This document shows, piece by piece, positions 47,840 to 57,629 of a stretch of 64,000 nucleotides of DNA (position 1 is the stretch's first letter; each line of letters starts with the position of its first letter). Source of the stretch: Stomoxys calcitrans (lineage: Eukaryota; Arthropoda; Insecta; Diptera; Muscidae); assembly GCF_963082655.1 (NCBI RefSeq), contig NC_081554.1, positions 39,144,354 to 39,208,353 of the forward strand. The letters run 5' to 3'. The position numbers and the translations under genes are program-made. The notes beneath the pieces were generated by a model. That model saw only the letters and a list, made by a program, of their open reading frames with translations, had not been told where the DNA came from and ran no database searches.

Positions 47840-48905
47840 GAGGAGGCTATTAAGAATCGACGGCATCACATTTGTCAACGCGCCGGAAGTGTTGCTGTGT
47901 TGCCACTGCTGTAAGGCTAATGGAACTTTTTCTTTGGTCATGTGGCGGCTTCCGACACTGCGTTCTCCTCGGTACAATATCCGATGTTCTAGGCAGTGTG
48001 GATTACAAACTACCTGAGACGGTTTTTGATAAAAATTACTGTTCCACTATTCCTGATAGAACCGATTAGAACTACGATATCCCTGGTAATAGAACTCACA
48101 CGAACTTCTATACGGATGGTTCCATACTAGACGACCAGGTGGGCTTTGGTGTGTACTCTAAAGATCTAGAACTGGCCGTATCGAAAAGGTTACCGGACCA
48201 CTACAGTGTGTATCAAGAGGTGATCCTCTATTGCAATTAAGGAAGTGGTGAAATGGCTAAGATATAATGTCATAACGACGATTGGCATAACTATCTTCTC
48301 AGACAGCCAAGCACGTATTTCCGAACACAAAAACCACCCTCGACTGTCGCAGATCTCTCACGCGAGATGACTGAACAGTTCGAAATTCACCTGTTCTGAC
48401 TGCCGGGCCACAGATATGTCCCAGGGAATTGTAAAGCGGGCGAGCTGACGAGACTAGGCACTACCTTACAGTTTTCAGGAGCAGGCCCGAAGGACAACGA
48501 ATCATAGATGGTCACAAGGAGGAGGCTGTCAAGATTCCAAAACTATGTGACCTAATCTAGACTTGAAGAGGTCTACCGCTTTGTTGTCATTGGCAAGAAC
48601 ATACGTCTCGGTTATTGTGTCCGTCATGACAGGTCACTGTCTATTCGGAAGAAGTTCGCCATAGAGATATCCCAGGGAATTGTAAAGCGGGCGAGCTGAC
48701 GAGACTAGGCACTGCCTAACAGAGTTTTCAGGAGCAGGCCCGAAGGACAACGAATCATAGATGGTCACAAGAAGGGGGCTGTTAGCATTCCAAAACGATG
48801 TGACCTAATCTAGACTTGAAGAGGTCTAGCGCTTTGCTGTCATTGGCAAGAACAGACGTCTCAGTTATTGTGTCCGTCATGACAGGTCACTGTCTAATTG
48901 GAAAA
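47840..48905 (+). mobile_element. LINE RNase H and 3' region, with internal duplication
   Basis: RNase H is recognisable as NFYTDGSILDDQVGFGVYSK, KRLPDHYSVYQEVIL and, further on, LPGHRYVPGNCKAGELTR after frame changes. The tail GYCVRHDRSLS parallels the C-terminal region of the LINE at 53395-54660, which lies in the opposite orientation. A 251-bp duplication spans 48420-48905. Confidence 0.8.
48420..48905. repeat. Tandem duplication of 251 bp inside the LINE
   Basis: CCCAGGGAATTGTAAAGCGG begins at 48420 and again at 48671; both copies end near CATGACAGGTCACTGTCTA. Confidence 0.92.
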
Positions 48906-48929
48906 ACTTCGTCATTCCATTTGTAACAC

Positions 48930-49660
48930 ATTGAAATATTGATCTGAGACCCCATAAAGTATATAAATCCGATAAGCTTGCCATTCTTAGTAGATTTAGC
49001 CGCATGTCCGTCCGTCCATCCGTCTGTCTGTCGAAAGTACGCTAACTTTCGAAGAAGTAAAGCTACGTGCTTGAAATTTGAATAAATGCTTCTTATTAAT
49101 GCAGGTCGGTTTAGATTGTCCATGTTTTTTTATAGCTGCCATTTATCTTGGCGCCATCTAGCGGATCTTGACTTCTTCAGCCGCTAGATGGCGCAATAGT
49201 TATCCGATTTGGCTGAAATTTTCCATGAAGTGCTTTGTTCTAACTTTTAACAACTGTGCCAAGTATGATCCAATCGCTTCACAACTTGATGTAGCTCCCA
49301 TATCAAGCGAAATATTATCTGCTCCTTTCATAGGCCCAAGACCCTAAGCTGAGAGATCGGTCTATGTGGCAACTATTGGGTTGCCCAAAAAGTAATTGCG
49401 GATTTTTTAAAAGAAAGTAAATGCATTTGTAATAAAACTTAGAATGAACTTTAATCAAATATACTTTTTTTACACTTTTTTTCTAAAGCAAGCTAAAAGT
49501 AACAGCTGATAACTGACAGAAGAAAGAATGCAATTACAGAGTCACAAGCGGTTAAAAAATTTGTCAACGCCGACCATATGAAAAATCCGCAATTACTTTT
49601 TGGGCAACCCAATATATCTAAATATGCACCGACATTCATATGTCGAAGGGTTCTTGCTAT
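48930..49660 (+). mobile_element. Family A element with nested MITE
   Basis: The mini-me end is at the left (GAGACCCCATAAAGTATATA, CCGCATGTCCGTCCGTCCAT), followed by units with GCTAACTTTCGAAGAAGTAA and ATCCGATTTGGCTGAAATTT. It is interrupted at a TA by the MITE at 49376-49612. Confidence 0.82.
49376..49612. mobile_element. Mariner-type MITE, copy 7, nested in family A
   Basis: Intact terminal repeats and TA flanks; 237 bp. It carries private changes (ACAAGCGGTTAAAA, GACCATATGA) not seen in other copies. Confidence 0.96.
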
Positions 49661-50688
49661 CAACTATTTAACTTCACCTAAAATTCGTAAAAGTTCATAA
49701 CTCCACTAGCAAATTAAATTTCCTATTATGTCCAAAGAAAATGACATAGCCAAATCCCCTGCTTGCTTCAAAGCTTAATGCATTTTAAAAGTCACTTAAA
49801 AATTATACATGAATTTCAAACTCCAACTTCAAGTTATTAACTCCTTTAACTAAAACTGAAATCTCTGAAAACTTTTCCCCAACATCATAATACAAATATA
49901 AGCAAATAATATGGCTCATTAAATTTTTGGCACTCAACACTTGAGCACTGCCCACACTTCTCGAATTTCCATCACAAGGAACTACTTAAAGGCCCTGGCA
50001 GACAAACACTCGCAAGTACTTGTAATACATGGAGTGACGTAGGTATTGGTGTAGCTAAATACATAGAGAGAAACCACTTAAATTTGGTTATCCACAACAT
50101 TAGCCAACTACAACTAGCAGGAACAGTAACCAGCAACATAAAAATGAATCCCCATTTTTGTGAACCCTCTTCATCATAGTTCTACAAGTCTTGAAGTCTG
50201 CTCCCCATTTGGTTAGCTTCCTTATGGCCCACATAAAGCTAAATAAGGTTTAAACGATGAATGTTTTGTTCACTTTTGCAGGTTTTTTTTTTTGTTGTGG
50301 CATTACACAGTCGGGCAATTATTCAAACCAGTCGTACACAGAAGGTCTTGGGGTGAGGAGGAAAGTATCAATTTTTGTGTAGCCTTTTTTTTATTATGGT
50401 GTCCACAAAGTAGACTGAAAACACAACCCAAGTAGTCAGACAAAACATTCAGCATAGCACAGAAGGGTATAAAGCCCAAAAGTCATATATGAACATAAAA
50501 TTCACTTTAAGTTTCCCTTGCTCAAGGAAAAGAATGGTAGGGCTGGTTACATAGGTTTCGGGTTCCTGAGTGAGATTTTGAAACTGGAAGTTTTACTTTT
50601 TGGTTTTGTATATTAAAAATTAATTTTCTTATTATAAGCATTTAAAGTATATGGCTGAATGATAATTTTAAGGCTTTGTGTAAGTGAA
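49661..50688. other. dac intron without recognised repeats
   Basis: About 1 kb with no similarity to the repeat families in this window and no coding signal. It includes a short T-run at 50283-50292. Confidence 0.45.
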
Positions 50689-50689
50689 C

Positions 50690-51920
50690 CATGTAAATCG
50701 GTTGTGATTCCGAATGGGACTGAATATATGAACCAATCTTGGTAGTGGTTGCTTAGTTCCTATTCAAATTGTATGAAGTTTTATGTGGAATACATTATCT
50801 ACCAAATTTCAGTGGAATCAGTTCCTAGGGTCTTATGAAGTCGAAGGACCATTTTTTAACAGAGCTGTATCCAAATCTGAACCAATATGGTCAAACTAAA
50901 GATGTATTCAAGATCCCACATGACATCCGTAGCTACACGAAACTCTCTCCAAGTATGCAAAGGCTTCTCAAGCTAGAGAACATTCCTATATATAGGTGAG
51001 TACTTGAAAACGGAAGCACGACCAGTAAGGCCATTCATAGGCCTGAGACAGAAACAACGTTGGAAAACTGGCAGAAGCGATGGGAAAATTCCCCAAACAG
51101 CGGTTGATCGTATAAAGCATGGGGAGCTTAACGTTAACTTGACCCAATTTTTGACTGGTCATGGACGCAACAGAAGCTGCCTGTATCGCTACGCGTTCAT
51201 TCTGTTTTGGTCTTAAACCGATCGGTATACTTGTCGGTCTAGCTCTTCTTCTTCTTAGCGTTGCAAACAAATGCACAAATGCAAAGTTATAATACCCTGT
51301 CCCACAATGGTGGTGTAGGGTATAAAGACAGACACACAGATAAAAGAAAAGGCGGACGGACGAAAGGTCTGAAGGATGGAATCGGTCTTTGTCGCAGCTA
51401 AATACAAATATGGTTGGATATGGATTGGATCTTGTTAAAAATTTTACCGACGTTGGGTGGTAAATGCGCGTTTTATAGACCAAAAGCCTGAAATCGATAG
51501 ATGGGTCTATATGGCAGTTATATCCAAAAAGGGTCCAATCTGAACCATTCTCGGTCCAGGTATCTAATATAACTCACTCTTGCAAAATTCAGAAAAAAGG
51601 GGCTAACAAATGGACTTGAAACTTTAAACCGGGACATCCAAATGTGGTTCGATATGGACCATGTTTTGAGCAGATGTCAAAGGACCAGGTAATAAGTTCT
51701 CCTTATAAGGCTCAGAAAACTTTATATTGGAAGAACCGCCTGCATGTGGACTATCTCAAGATATAGTCCGATATATAGCTCATCTTTGAACTTAACCTGA
51801 CTATGAAAGAAAAAGTTATCTGTGCAAAGTTTCAGCTCAATACAGTTATTATTAAAGATTTAAGTGTGTCTGTCAAACGGACGGACCATGGCTAGAAGGT
51901 CTTATATATTTACTCACATC
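50690..51920 (-). repeat. Family D/B fragments
   Basis: 50690-51000 holds decayed units (AACCAATCTTGG, CCAAATTTCAGTGGAATCAG). 51215-51330 holds a family B-type end (TCTTCTTCTTAGCGTTGCAA, ATAATACCCTGTCCCACAAT, GTGGTGTAGGGTATAA). 51480-51915 holds family D units ending in ACGGACGGACCATGGCTAGA. Confidence 0.65.
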
Positions 51921-52017
51921 AGCCTGGATAGGTTAGGTTGGCTTTATGTGGTAGTCTGTGATCAGATATTTTTGTCTATTGTGCTACCCTGGGAACAGTA
52001 AAGGAAAAATTTCTTCT

Positions 52018-53290
52018 ACACTGAAAAAAAAAACTTGGCCCAAAATTTAAGATTTTTCCTTATTCGTAGGATTTTTGCACTGAAAACCAACCAAAGAATC
52101 AGAATTTTTAAATCAAGATGATATTTTTAAATTTAATTTCCTAATTACTAGCGGACATGACCATCCGTTTCAAATTTTTTATCGCTGATTGATTCTTATT
52201 CAATCCAATTAATATGTTTTGAAAATTTTTTTTTATTACCGACCCCCATAGGATGGCGGTATACTAATCTAGACAATCCGTTTGTAACACCTTGAAATAT
52301 TGACCTAAGACCCTATAAAGTAAATATTCTTGATCGTTTCAACACTCTAAGGCGAACTAGCCATGTCCGTCCATCCGTCTGTCAAAATCACAATAGCGGT
52401 CGAAGGCGTTAAGCTAACCGCTTGAAATTCTGAACAGATGCTCAATATGGATGTAGGTCGTTGGCCATTCCAAATGGGCCATATCGGATCAGATTTGGAT
52501 ATAGCTCCCAAATAAACTGATCTCCAGATTTGAATTCTTCAGCCACTGGTAGCTGCAATTTTTGTCTGATTGAATTAAAAATTAGCATATAATATTCTGC
52601 TATGATTTCCAACAACTGTACCAAGTACGGTCCAAATCAGTCTACAACCTGATATAGCTACCAAATAAACCGATCTCCCGATTTGACTTCTTAAGCCCTT
52701 ACAAACCGCAAGTGTTGTCCGATTTGGCTGAAATTTTGCATGTGGGGTTCTGTTATGACTTCCAACAACTGTGCCAAGTGCGGTTTGAAACTGTCATTAA
52801 CCTGATATAGATGCCATACAAACCGATCTGCCGATTTGGATTCTTGAGCCCCTGGGAGCCGCAATTTTTGTCCGATTTGTCTGAAATTTTGCATGTAGTG
52901 TTTTATTATGACTTTCAACAACTGTGCCAAGATCGGTTCAAATCGGTCTATAACCTCATATAGATCCCATATAAACCGATCTCCCGATTTGACAATTTAG
53001 CTAAAATATTGTACATTGTGTTCTGTTAAGACTTCCAACTACAGTGTCAAGTACGGTTCATAACGGTCTATAACCTGATATAGCTGCCATATAAACCGGT
53101 CTCTTGATTATCCATTTTTCGTTCCTAGATTTATTAACCTACCATATAAAATAAAAAATCCTTATTATAAAGAAAATATTTTCTCCAAAGGGAATGTTCC
53201 CTTAAAATGTGGGAATTGATCATCTTAAAATAAAATTTTCTAGTCTTAGCTCGAATCTTTAAAATTGGGACAACATTTTTTTCTGTGCAG
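52018..53290. mobile_element. Unnamed element E, copy 1, carrying a family A insertion
   Basis: The left end, ACACTGAAAAAAAAAACTTG then AAATTTAAGATTTTTCC, recurs inverted at about 59038-59075. The right end (AAAATTGGGACAACATTTTT to CTGTGCAG) recurs inverted at 57630-57665. Family A sequence fills 52238-53108. The termini resemble those of non-coding DNA transposons, but I cannot name the family. Confidence 0.5.
52238..53108 (+). mobile_element. Family A element inside element E
   Basis: The mini-me end is at the left (CCCCCATAGGATGGCGGTAT, AACTAGCCATGTCCGTCCAT), followed by units with ACCGATCTCCCGATTTGACT. The hairpin end is missing at the right. Confidence 0.78.
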
Positions 53291-53394
53291 TTCCTACCTC
53301 TGAACCATCCCGATCGCTTTAAAAAGCCCAACAACTAGCGAATGTTCACATCCGCTAAATCAGACAAGTTCTCAAAGAATTTAACACCTTATGT

Positions 53395-54660
53395 TGAGCT
53401 CCTTCAGACTGCCAATGCGGGACACACACACATCAGACATTCTATGGTCCCTTCTTTCTCAACGTTCTCACAGCTTCTGTAAAAGTCTTTACATGCAACC
53501 TTTAGACTGACAGCATGTTTTCCGATCAGACAGTGGCATGTCATGACGGACACAATACCTGAGACATCTGTTCTAGCCAGCGACAGTAAAGCTTTAGGCT
53601 TCTTTAAGCCTAAATTAGGCCACATAATTTTGGAATGCTCACAACTCTCCCTTTTCGACAATCTACCATTCGTTGTCCTTCGGCCTTATCCTGAAGACTT
53701 AGCTTATGTGTCTCTAGAGGCATACTCACAGATTCTTGTTCCCCTGGAATGTGGTAGTTCTTAGTTGCTTGCTCCACAATTCCCTGGGATATCTCTATGT
53801 AGAGGCCACCGTAACGCAGAGGTTAGCATGTCCGCCTATGACGCTAAACGCCTGGGTTCGAATCTTAGCGACAACACCAGAAAAAATTGTCGACGGTGGT
53901 TTTCCCCTCCTAATGCTGGCAACATTTGTGAGGTAAAACTTCTCTCTAAAGAGGTGTCGCACAGTGGCACATTGTTCGGACTCGGCTATAAAAAGGAGAC
54001 CCCTTATCATTGAGCTTAAACTTGAATCGAACTGCACTCATTGATATGTGAGAAGTTTGCCCCTGTTCCTTAGTGGAATGTTCATGGGCAAAATTAGCAA
54101 TCTCAGTGGCCCGACACCCAGCACAAAAGGATTGGAAATTGCTCAGCCACCTCGTTGAAAAATCTGCGACAGTCGAGGTTGGTTTTTTGAATTCAGAAAT
54201 GTGCTCCCCAGAGATTTAAGGGCTGCCTGGTTATCTAAAAAAAATTATACGCCAATCGTCGTTATGACATCATGTCTAAGACATTCCATCACTTCTTTAA
54301 TTGCAAGGACCTCCTCTTGATACACACTGTAGTGGTCGGGTAACCTTTTCGATATGGCCAGTTCTAGATCTTTAGAGTACACCCCAAAGCCCACGTGGTC
54401 GTCTAGTTTGGAACCATCCCTATAGAATTCAACTTAACTTTTATTACCAGGGATATCGTAGTTCCAATTGGTCATATCGGAAATAGTGGCATAGTACTTT
54501 TATCAATCAGGGGCTCAGGCAAAGTGTAATCCACACAGCCTGGAACATCGGGCATTATATGAAGGATAACACAATGCTCGTAGCAGCCGTATTACCAAAA
54601 AGAAAGCTCCCACAGCAGTAGTAGCAACAATCTGTCTAACCACAATGTCCAGAGGCATAG
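53395..54660 (-). mobile_element. LINE RNase H and C-terminal region, split by a SINE
   Basis: The minus strand encodes, at 53661-53404, LLSLARTDVSGIVSVMTCHC, LIGKHAVSL, FYRSCENVEKEGTIECLMC and CPALAV. This is the cysteine-containing tail found after RNase H in Jockey/R1-type LINEs. RNase H sequence related to that at 47840-48905 lies at 54110-54560. It is inactive, and interrupted by the SINE at 53801-54103. Confidence 0.82.
53801..54103 (+). mobile_element. tRNA-derived SINE, copy 7, nested in a LINE
   Basis: Head AGAGGCCACCGTAACGCAGA, B box GGTTCGAATC, body CCCCTCCTAATGCTGGCAAC, 3' block CACTCATTGATATGTGAGAA. Confidence 0.92.
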
Positions 54661-55010
54661 GTTAGGTTGAAAAGAGGGTATAGATATTAATCCGCCCCAT
54701 GCCACTATGGACGTATACCTAAGCCTAAGTAATCGGCGTGTGTGCGCTCTAAATACAGAGGCATTAGGTTAAGCATTAATTTCAGTACATGACGTAGTCT
54801 TCAGTGCCGCTATGATGCACAAACAAGCCATTCATTAGATCCGGCTGAATATTGAAGAGTAGTTGGACTTTTGAAGCACCGTCCACCAGACAACAACACC
54901 ATATAGTATTATAGATCTGACAATTGCAGTTGTTGTTGTTGTAGCAGTGTGTTATGCACTGAGGCGTCAGCCCTTGCCAATGAAAAACTCTAGCGGGTCA
55001 ATGCGGAACA
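54661..55010. other. Unassigned repeat-like DNA left of the fold-back
   Basis: It contains GTTGTTGTTGTAGCAGTGTG and CTGAGGCGTCAGCCCTTGCC. It continues across the fold-back insertion into CAACCGGCTACTATGGAATT at 55612, so both sides were one sequence before the insertion. It may belong to a LINE or another repeat, but I cannot place it. Confidence 0.5.
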
Positions 55011-55012
55011 TA

Positions 55013-55609
55013 AAGGGTGATTTTTTTGAGGTTAGGATTTTCATGCATTAGTATTTGACAGATCACGTGGGATTTCAGACATGGTGTCAAAGAGAAAGAT
55101 GCTCAGTATGCTTTGACATTTCATCATGAATAGACTTACTAACGAGCAACGCTTGCAAATCATTGAATTTTATTACCAAAATCAGTGTTCGGTTCGAAAT
55201 GTGTTCATTCACCGTTCAGCGATGAGGCTCATTTCTGGTTGAATGGCTACGTAAATAAGCAAAATTGCCGCATTTGGAGTGAAGAGCAACCAGAAGCCGT
55301 TCAAGAACTGCCCATGCATCCCGAAAAATGCACTGTTTGGTGTGGTTTGTACGCTGGTGGAATCATTGGACCGTATTTTTTCAAAGATGCTGTTGGACGC
55401 AACGTTACGGTGAATGAACACATTTCGAACCGAACACTGATTTTGGTAATAAAATTCAATGATTTGCAAGCGTTGCTCGTTAGTAAGTCTATTCATGATG
55501 AAATGTCAAAGCATACTGAGCATCTTTCTCTTTGACACCATGTCTGAAATCCCACGTGATCTGTCAAATACTAATGCATGAAAATCCTAACCTCAAAAAA
55601 ATCACCCTT
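55013..55609 (+). mobile_element. Fold-back D41D-type mariner with 199-bp inverted arms
   Basis: TA-flanked, 597 bp. The left arm 55013-55211 and right arm 55411-55609 are reverse complements along their whole length as far as I can read. The 199-bp spacer (55212-55410) encodes SDEAHFWLNGYVNKQNCRIW and CTVWCGLYAGGIIGPYFFKD of the transposase. The arm contains the transposase start MNRLTNEQRLQIIEFYYQNQ. The DNA between the N-terminal part and the SDEA block is deleted and the C-terminal half is replaced by the inverted arm, so it is non-autonomous. Confidence 0.93.
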
Positions 55610-55610
55610 T

Positions 55611-55900
55611 ACAACCGGCTACTATGGAATTGCTGACAACTGCAGTATATACCCAGTGCATGACACCTGGTTCAAACCCTAAATTTTTTGCCAATGTATC
55701 TCTTGCAGCTGTATAGGGCAAGAGTTGCCTTCCTTGGCCTTTCCAAAATTTTTGATTTAAAGTTCAATTTTCTGTCCTAGAAGACACAATTAATGTACTA
55801 TTCTTCAAAGGAGGGTGTAAAAGGATTAAAATCAAGTTGATGCCTGTGCAAAGCCTAGCGATAGTCATTTGCGATAGAAAGTGATTATAAATGACTTTTA
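55611..55900. other. Continuation of the sequence split by the fold-back
   Basis: TATACCCAGTGCATGACACC and following bases; no coding signal. Family unknown. Confidence 0.4.
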
Positions 55901-55904
55901 CACC

Positions 55905-55997
55905 AAATAAAGGATCCAGCTCCTCTTCTTTCTAGCGTTGCAAACAAATGTAACAAGTTACCATACACTGTATCACTGTAATGGTGTAGGGTATACA
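55905..55997. repeat. Family B terminal fragment
   Basis: TCTTTCTAGCGTTGCAAACA and GTAATGGTGTAGGGTATACA match the family B end at 22820-22860, 23190-23210 and 51240-51330. It lies about 160 bp from the dac exon 1 donor. Confidence 0.7.
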
Positions 55998-56160
55998 AAT
56001 TTATAAGAGGTACAAAAAAACATTTAAACCAGCTTTTCCTTGGCTTTTCTTTGTATTTCCCCCCCAACAGTATCTTATCCCCCCCTTACTCATAATTAAA
56101 CATTTCTTTCGTTCCCTTGTTGTACGTTTAAACAAAAAACAAAAAATACATCCAACTTAC

Positions 56161-57254
56161 CTGGCTGTTGTACAGTCGCGATACAGTACATCAAAGTCCT
56201 TGCAACACAACAGCTTACAACGATTTACCCCCGGTTGTATGGCACCCAAACCGCGCAATATTCGCACCTGTTCCACATTGCATACCAGCGGCACAATGTC
56301 CAAACGCTTCAATTTTGTATACACCGTATGTAGGCCACCAACCAAATGCTTCAAAAACAATTCAAAGGCTTGCGGCAGACACAACATCGTCTCGCCGCTT
56401 ATAATGAAGGCGGCCACTTTTTGTCCACGATACTCGACAAGTTTGCACTCATTGGCACTGGGATCTGAGGTGGATATGGGTGGCGGGCTATTGTAGGTCC
56501 TAGGCGGTACATGATGATGGGCCGCCGCCATTAGTTCCAATGGTGAGGCATGATGCATCATTTGCAGGGAATTGAGTAGACCCAACGAATGGGGTGGCAG
56601 GCCATGGGGCATACGTGGTGGCAGGCCGGCGGGCAAACCATTGGCTGTGGGCACACCACCCATATGGGGTGGCGGTGAGAGTTGATGTTGTTGCTGTTGC
56701 ATTTGTTGCATCATGCTGTGATTTAGCGAGGTGACCGGACTCACCGCATTTGGATGGCGTGTGGGCGATGAGGCAGGTGAGCAGCTGGAACCGCGACCGG
56801 CCCCATGGGAGGAACGTCCATTGGGCCTGTCATCGCCGCGTTCGGTGCCGCGACTGCTACTGCTGTCACGTGCTCCGTTTTGTTGTTGCTGCTGTTGTTG
56901 TTGTTGCTGCTGCTGCTGGTGATGCATCAGCATTGTGGCCGAATTCATGGCACTGCTGTGATATGGAGGATATGAAGGACTAAGTTTCTGGTGTAAAGGA
57001 CTTTTGCCGCTGCTGTTGTTGTTGTTGTGGCTGTTGTTCATTAATAAGTTGTTATTATTGATGCTTGCGATGTTATTGTTGTTGTTGTTGTTATTATTGT
57101 TCATCTCCTTTTCATTAGCACTTATGGAGAATTCAGGTTTGACATGAATCAAAGCCTTTGCAGGAGGATCATTGAAACGATCCGTTGGAATTTGTTTAAC
57201 ACTGATGTCTATGTGGTTATTGTTGGGTGATCTGTTAGCACAGTAAACGTTCAT
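56161..57254 (-). CDS. dac: dachshund, first coding exon (N-terminus plus SKI/SNO/DAC domain)
   Basis: This exon encodes the N-terminal 364 residues of Dachshund, a nuclear SKI/SNO/DAC-family transcriptional cofactor of the retinal determination network, also needed for leg and brain development. Residues about 267-364 form the Dachshund N-box, recognisable by stretches such as ISGETMLCLPQAFELFLKHL and RILRGLGAIQPGVNRCKLLC. The N-terminal part is low complexity: Asn run 52-61, Gln run 113-125, and many His, Pro and Ser residues. I place the start at the ATG at 57254: it has A at -3, and an in-frame TAA lies 39 bases upstream. An open frame reaches 57269, but only through a GTG codon. The exon ends at 56161, directly followed by GTAAGT (56160-56155), so a Ser codon is split after AG. 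The next exon is at 5858-5994. An upstream non-coding exon, or an alternative start, cannot be excluded. Confidence 0.95.
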
Positions 57255-57628
57255 AGTTTTAGGAAACACAACATTTTGCTGAGAATTCTTTTAAGTTGGT
57301 AAATTTTGGTTTTTTCCCGCTTAAATTAATAGGATTTCATAGTAATTTTTTAATGTTTTAAGGACTCTATAGCATTTCACTTTTTTTAAAACACAGTTTC
57401 TTCAAATATTATCATTCTGAAAACAAACGAAACAAAAATTTTAAATTTTAAAATAATAAGATTTTTGTTGTAAGAAAAAAAAAATACAGCTGAGTTTATT
57501 TTTTGAATGTTGAAATTAATCGCGATTTCCAGATCTTTTAGATCATTGCATAAAAAATCAATTTTTTGTACAATTAATTATCAAAAATGAAGTAAAGAAA
57601 GTTATAAGCAGACTGGGGTTGACTATGT
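57255..57628. other. Sequence directly upstream of the dac start codon
   Basis: It contains the in-frame stop TAA 39 bases before the ATG and is AT-rich. It probably includes dac 5' UTR. A TTCTCAG on the minus strand just upstream of the ATG could be a splice acceptor, so an additional 5' exon is possible. I see no convincing promoter. Confidence 0.5.
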
Positions 57629-57629
57629 A

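Larger units (their letters stand above)
5995..56160 (-). other. dac: dac large intron (50,166 bp)
   Basis: The interval between the two dac coding exons has GTAAGT at its 5' end (56160-56155) and CCGCAG at its 3' end (6000-5995). No other host coding exon is recognisable inside it. More than half is identifiable transposable-element sequence, listed separately. Large dac introns carrying eye and leg enhancers are known in Drosophila, so the non-repeat islands inside it are the likely places for regulatory DNA; that is inference. Confidence 0.85.

Noticed and set aside
50986..51483. 165-codon minus-strand open frame
   Set aside because: It covers a family B end and family D units; the peptide has no domain and the DNA is repetitive.
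53404..53764. Host gene with a zinc-finger-like Cys pattern
   Set aside because: The CENVEKEGTIECLMC region is the usual C-terminal tail of a LINE, and the related LINE lies at 47840-48905.
56168..56983. Plus-strand open frames opposite dac exon 1
   Set aside because: They are antisense shadows of a strongly conserved minus-strand exon and are low-complexity where dac has Gln and Asn runs.
57254..57269. Start of dac at the GTG at 57269
   Set aside because: GTG is not a usual start in animals; the ATG at 57254 has an A at -3 and an upstream in-frame stop.
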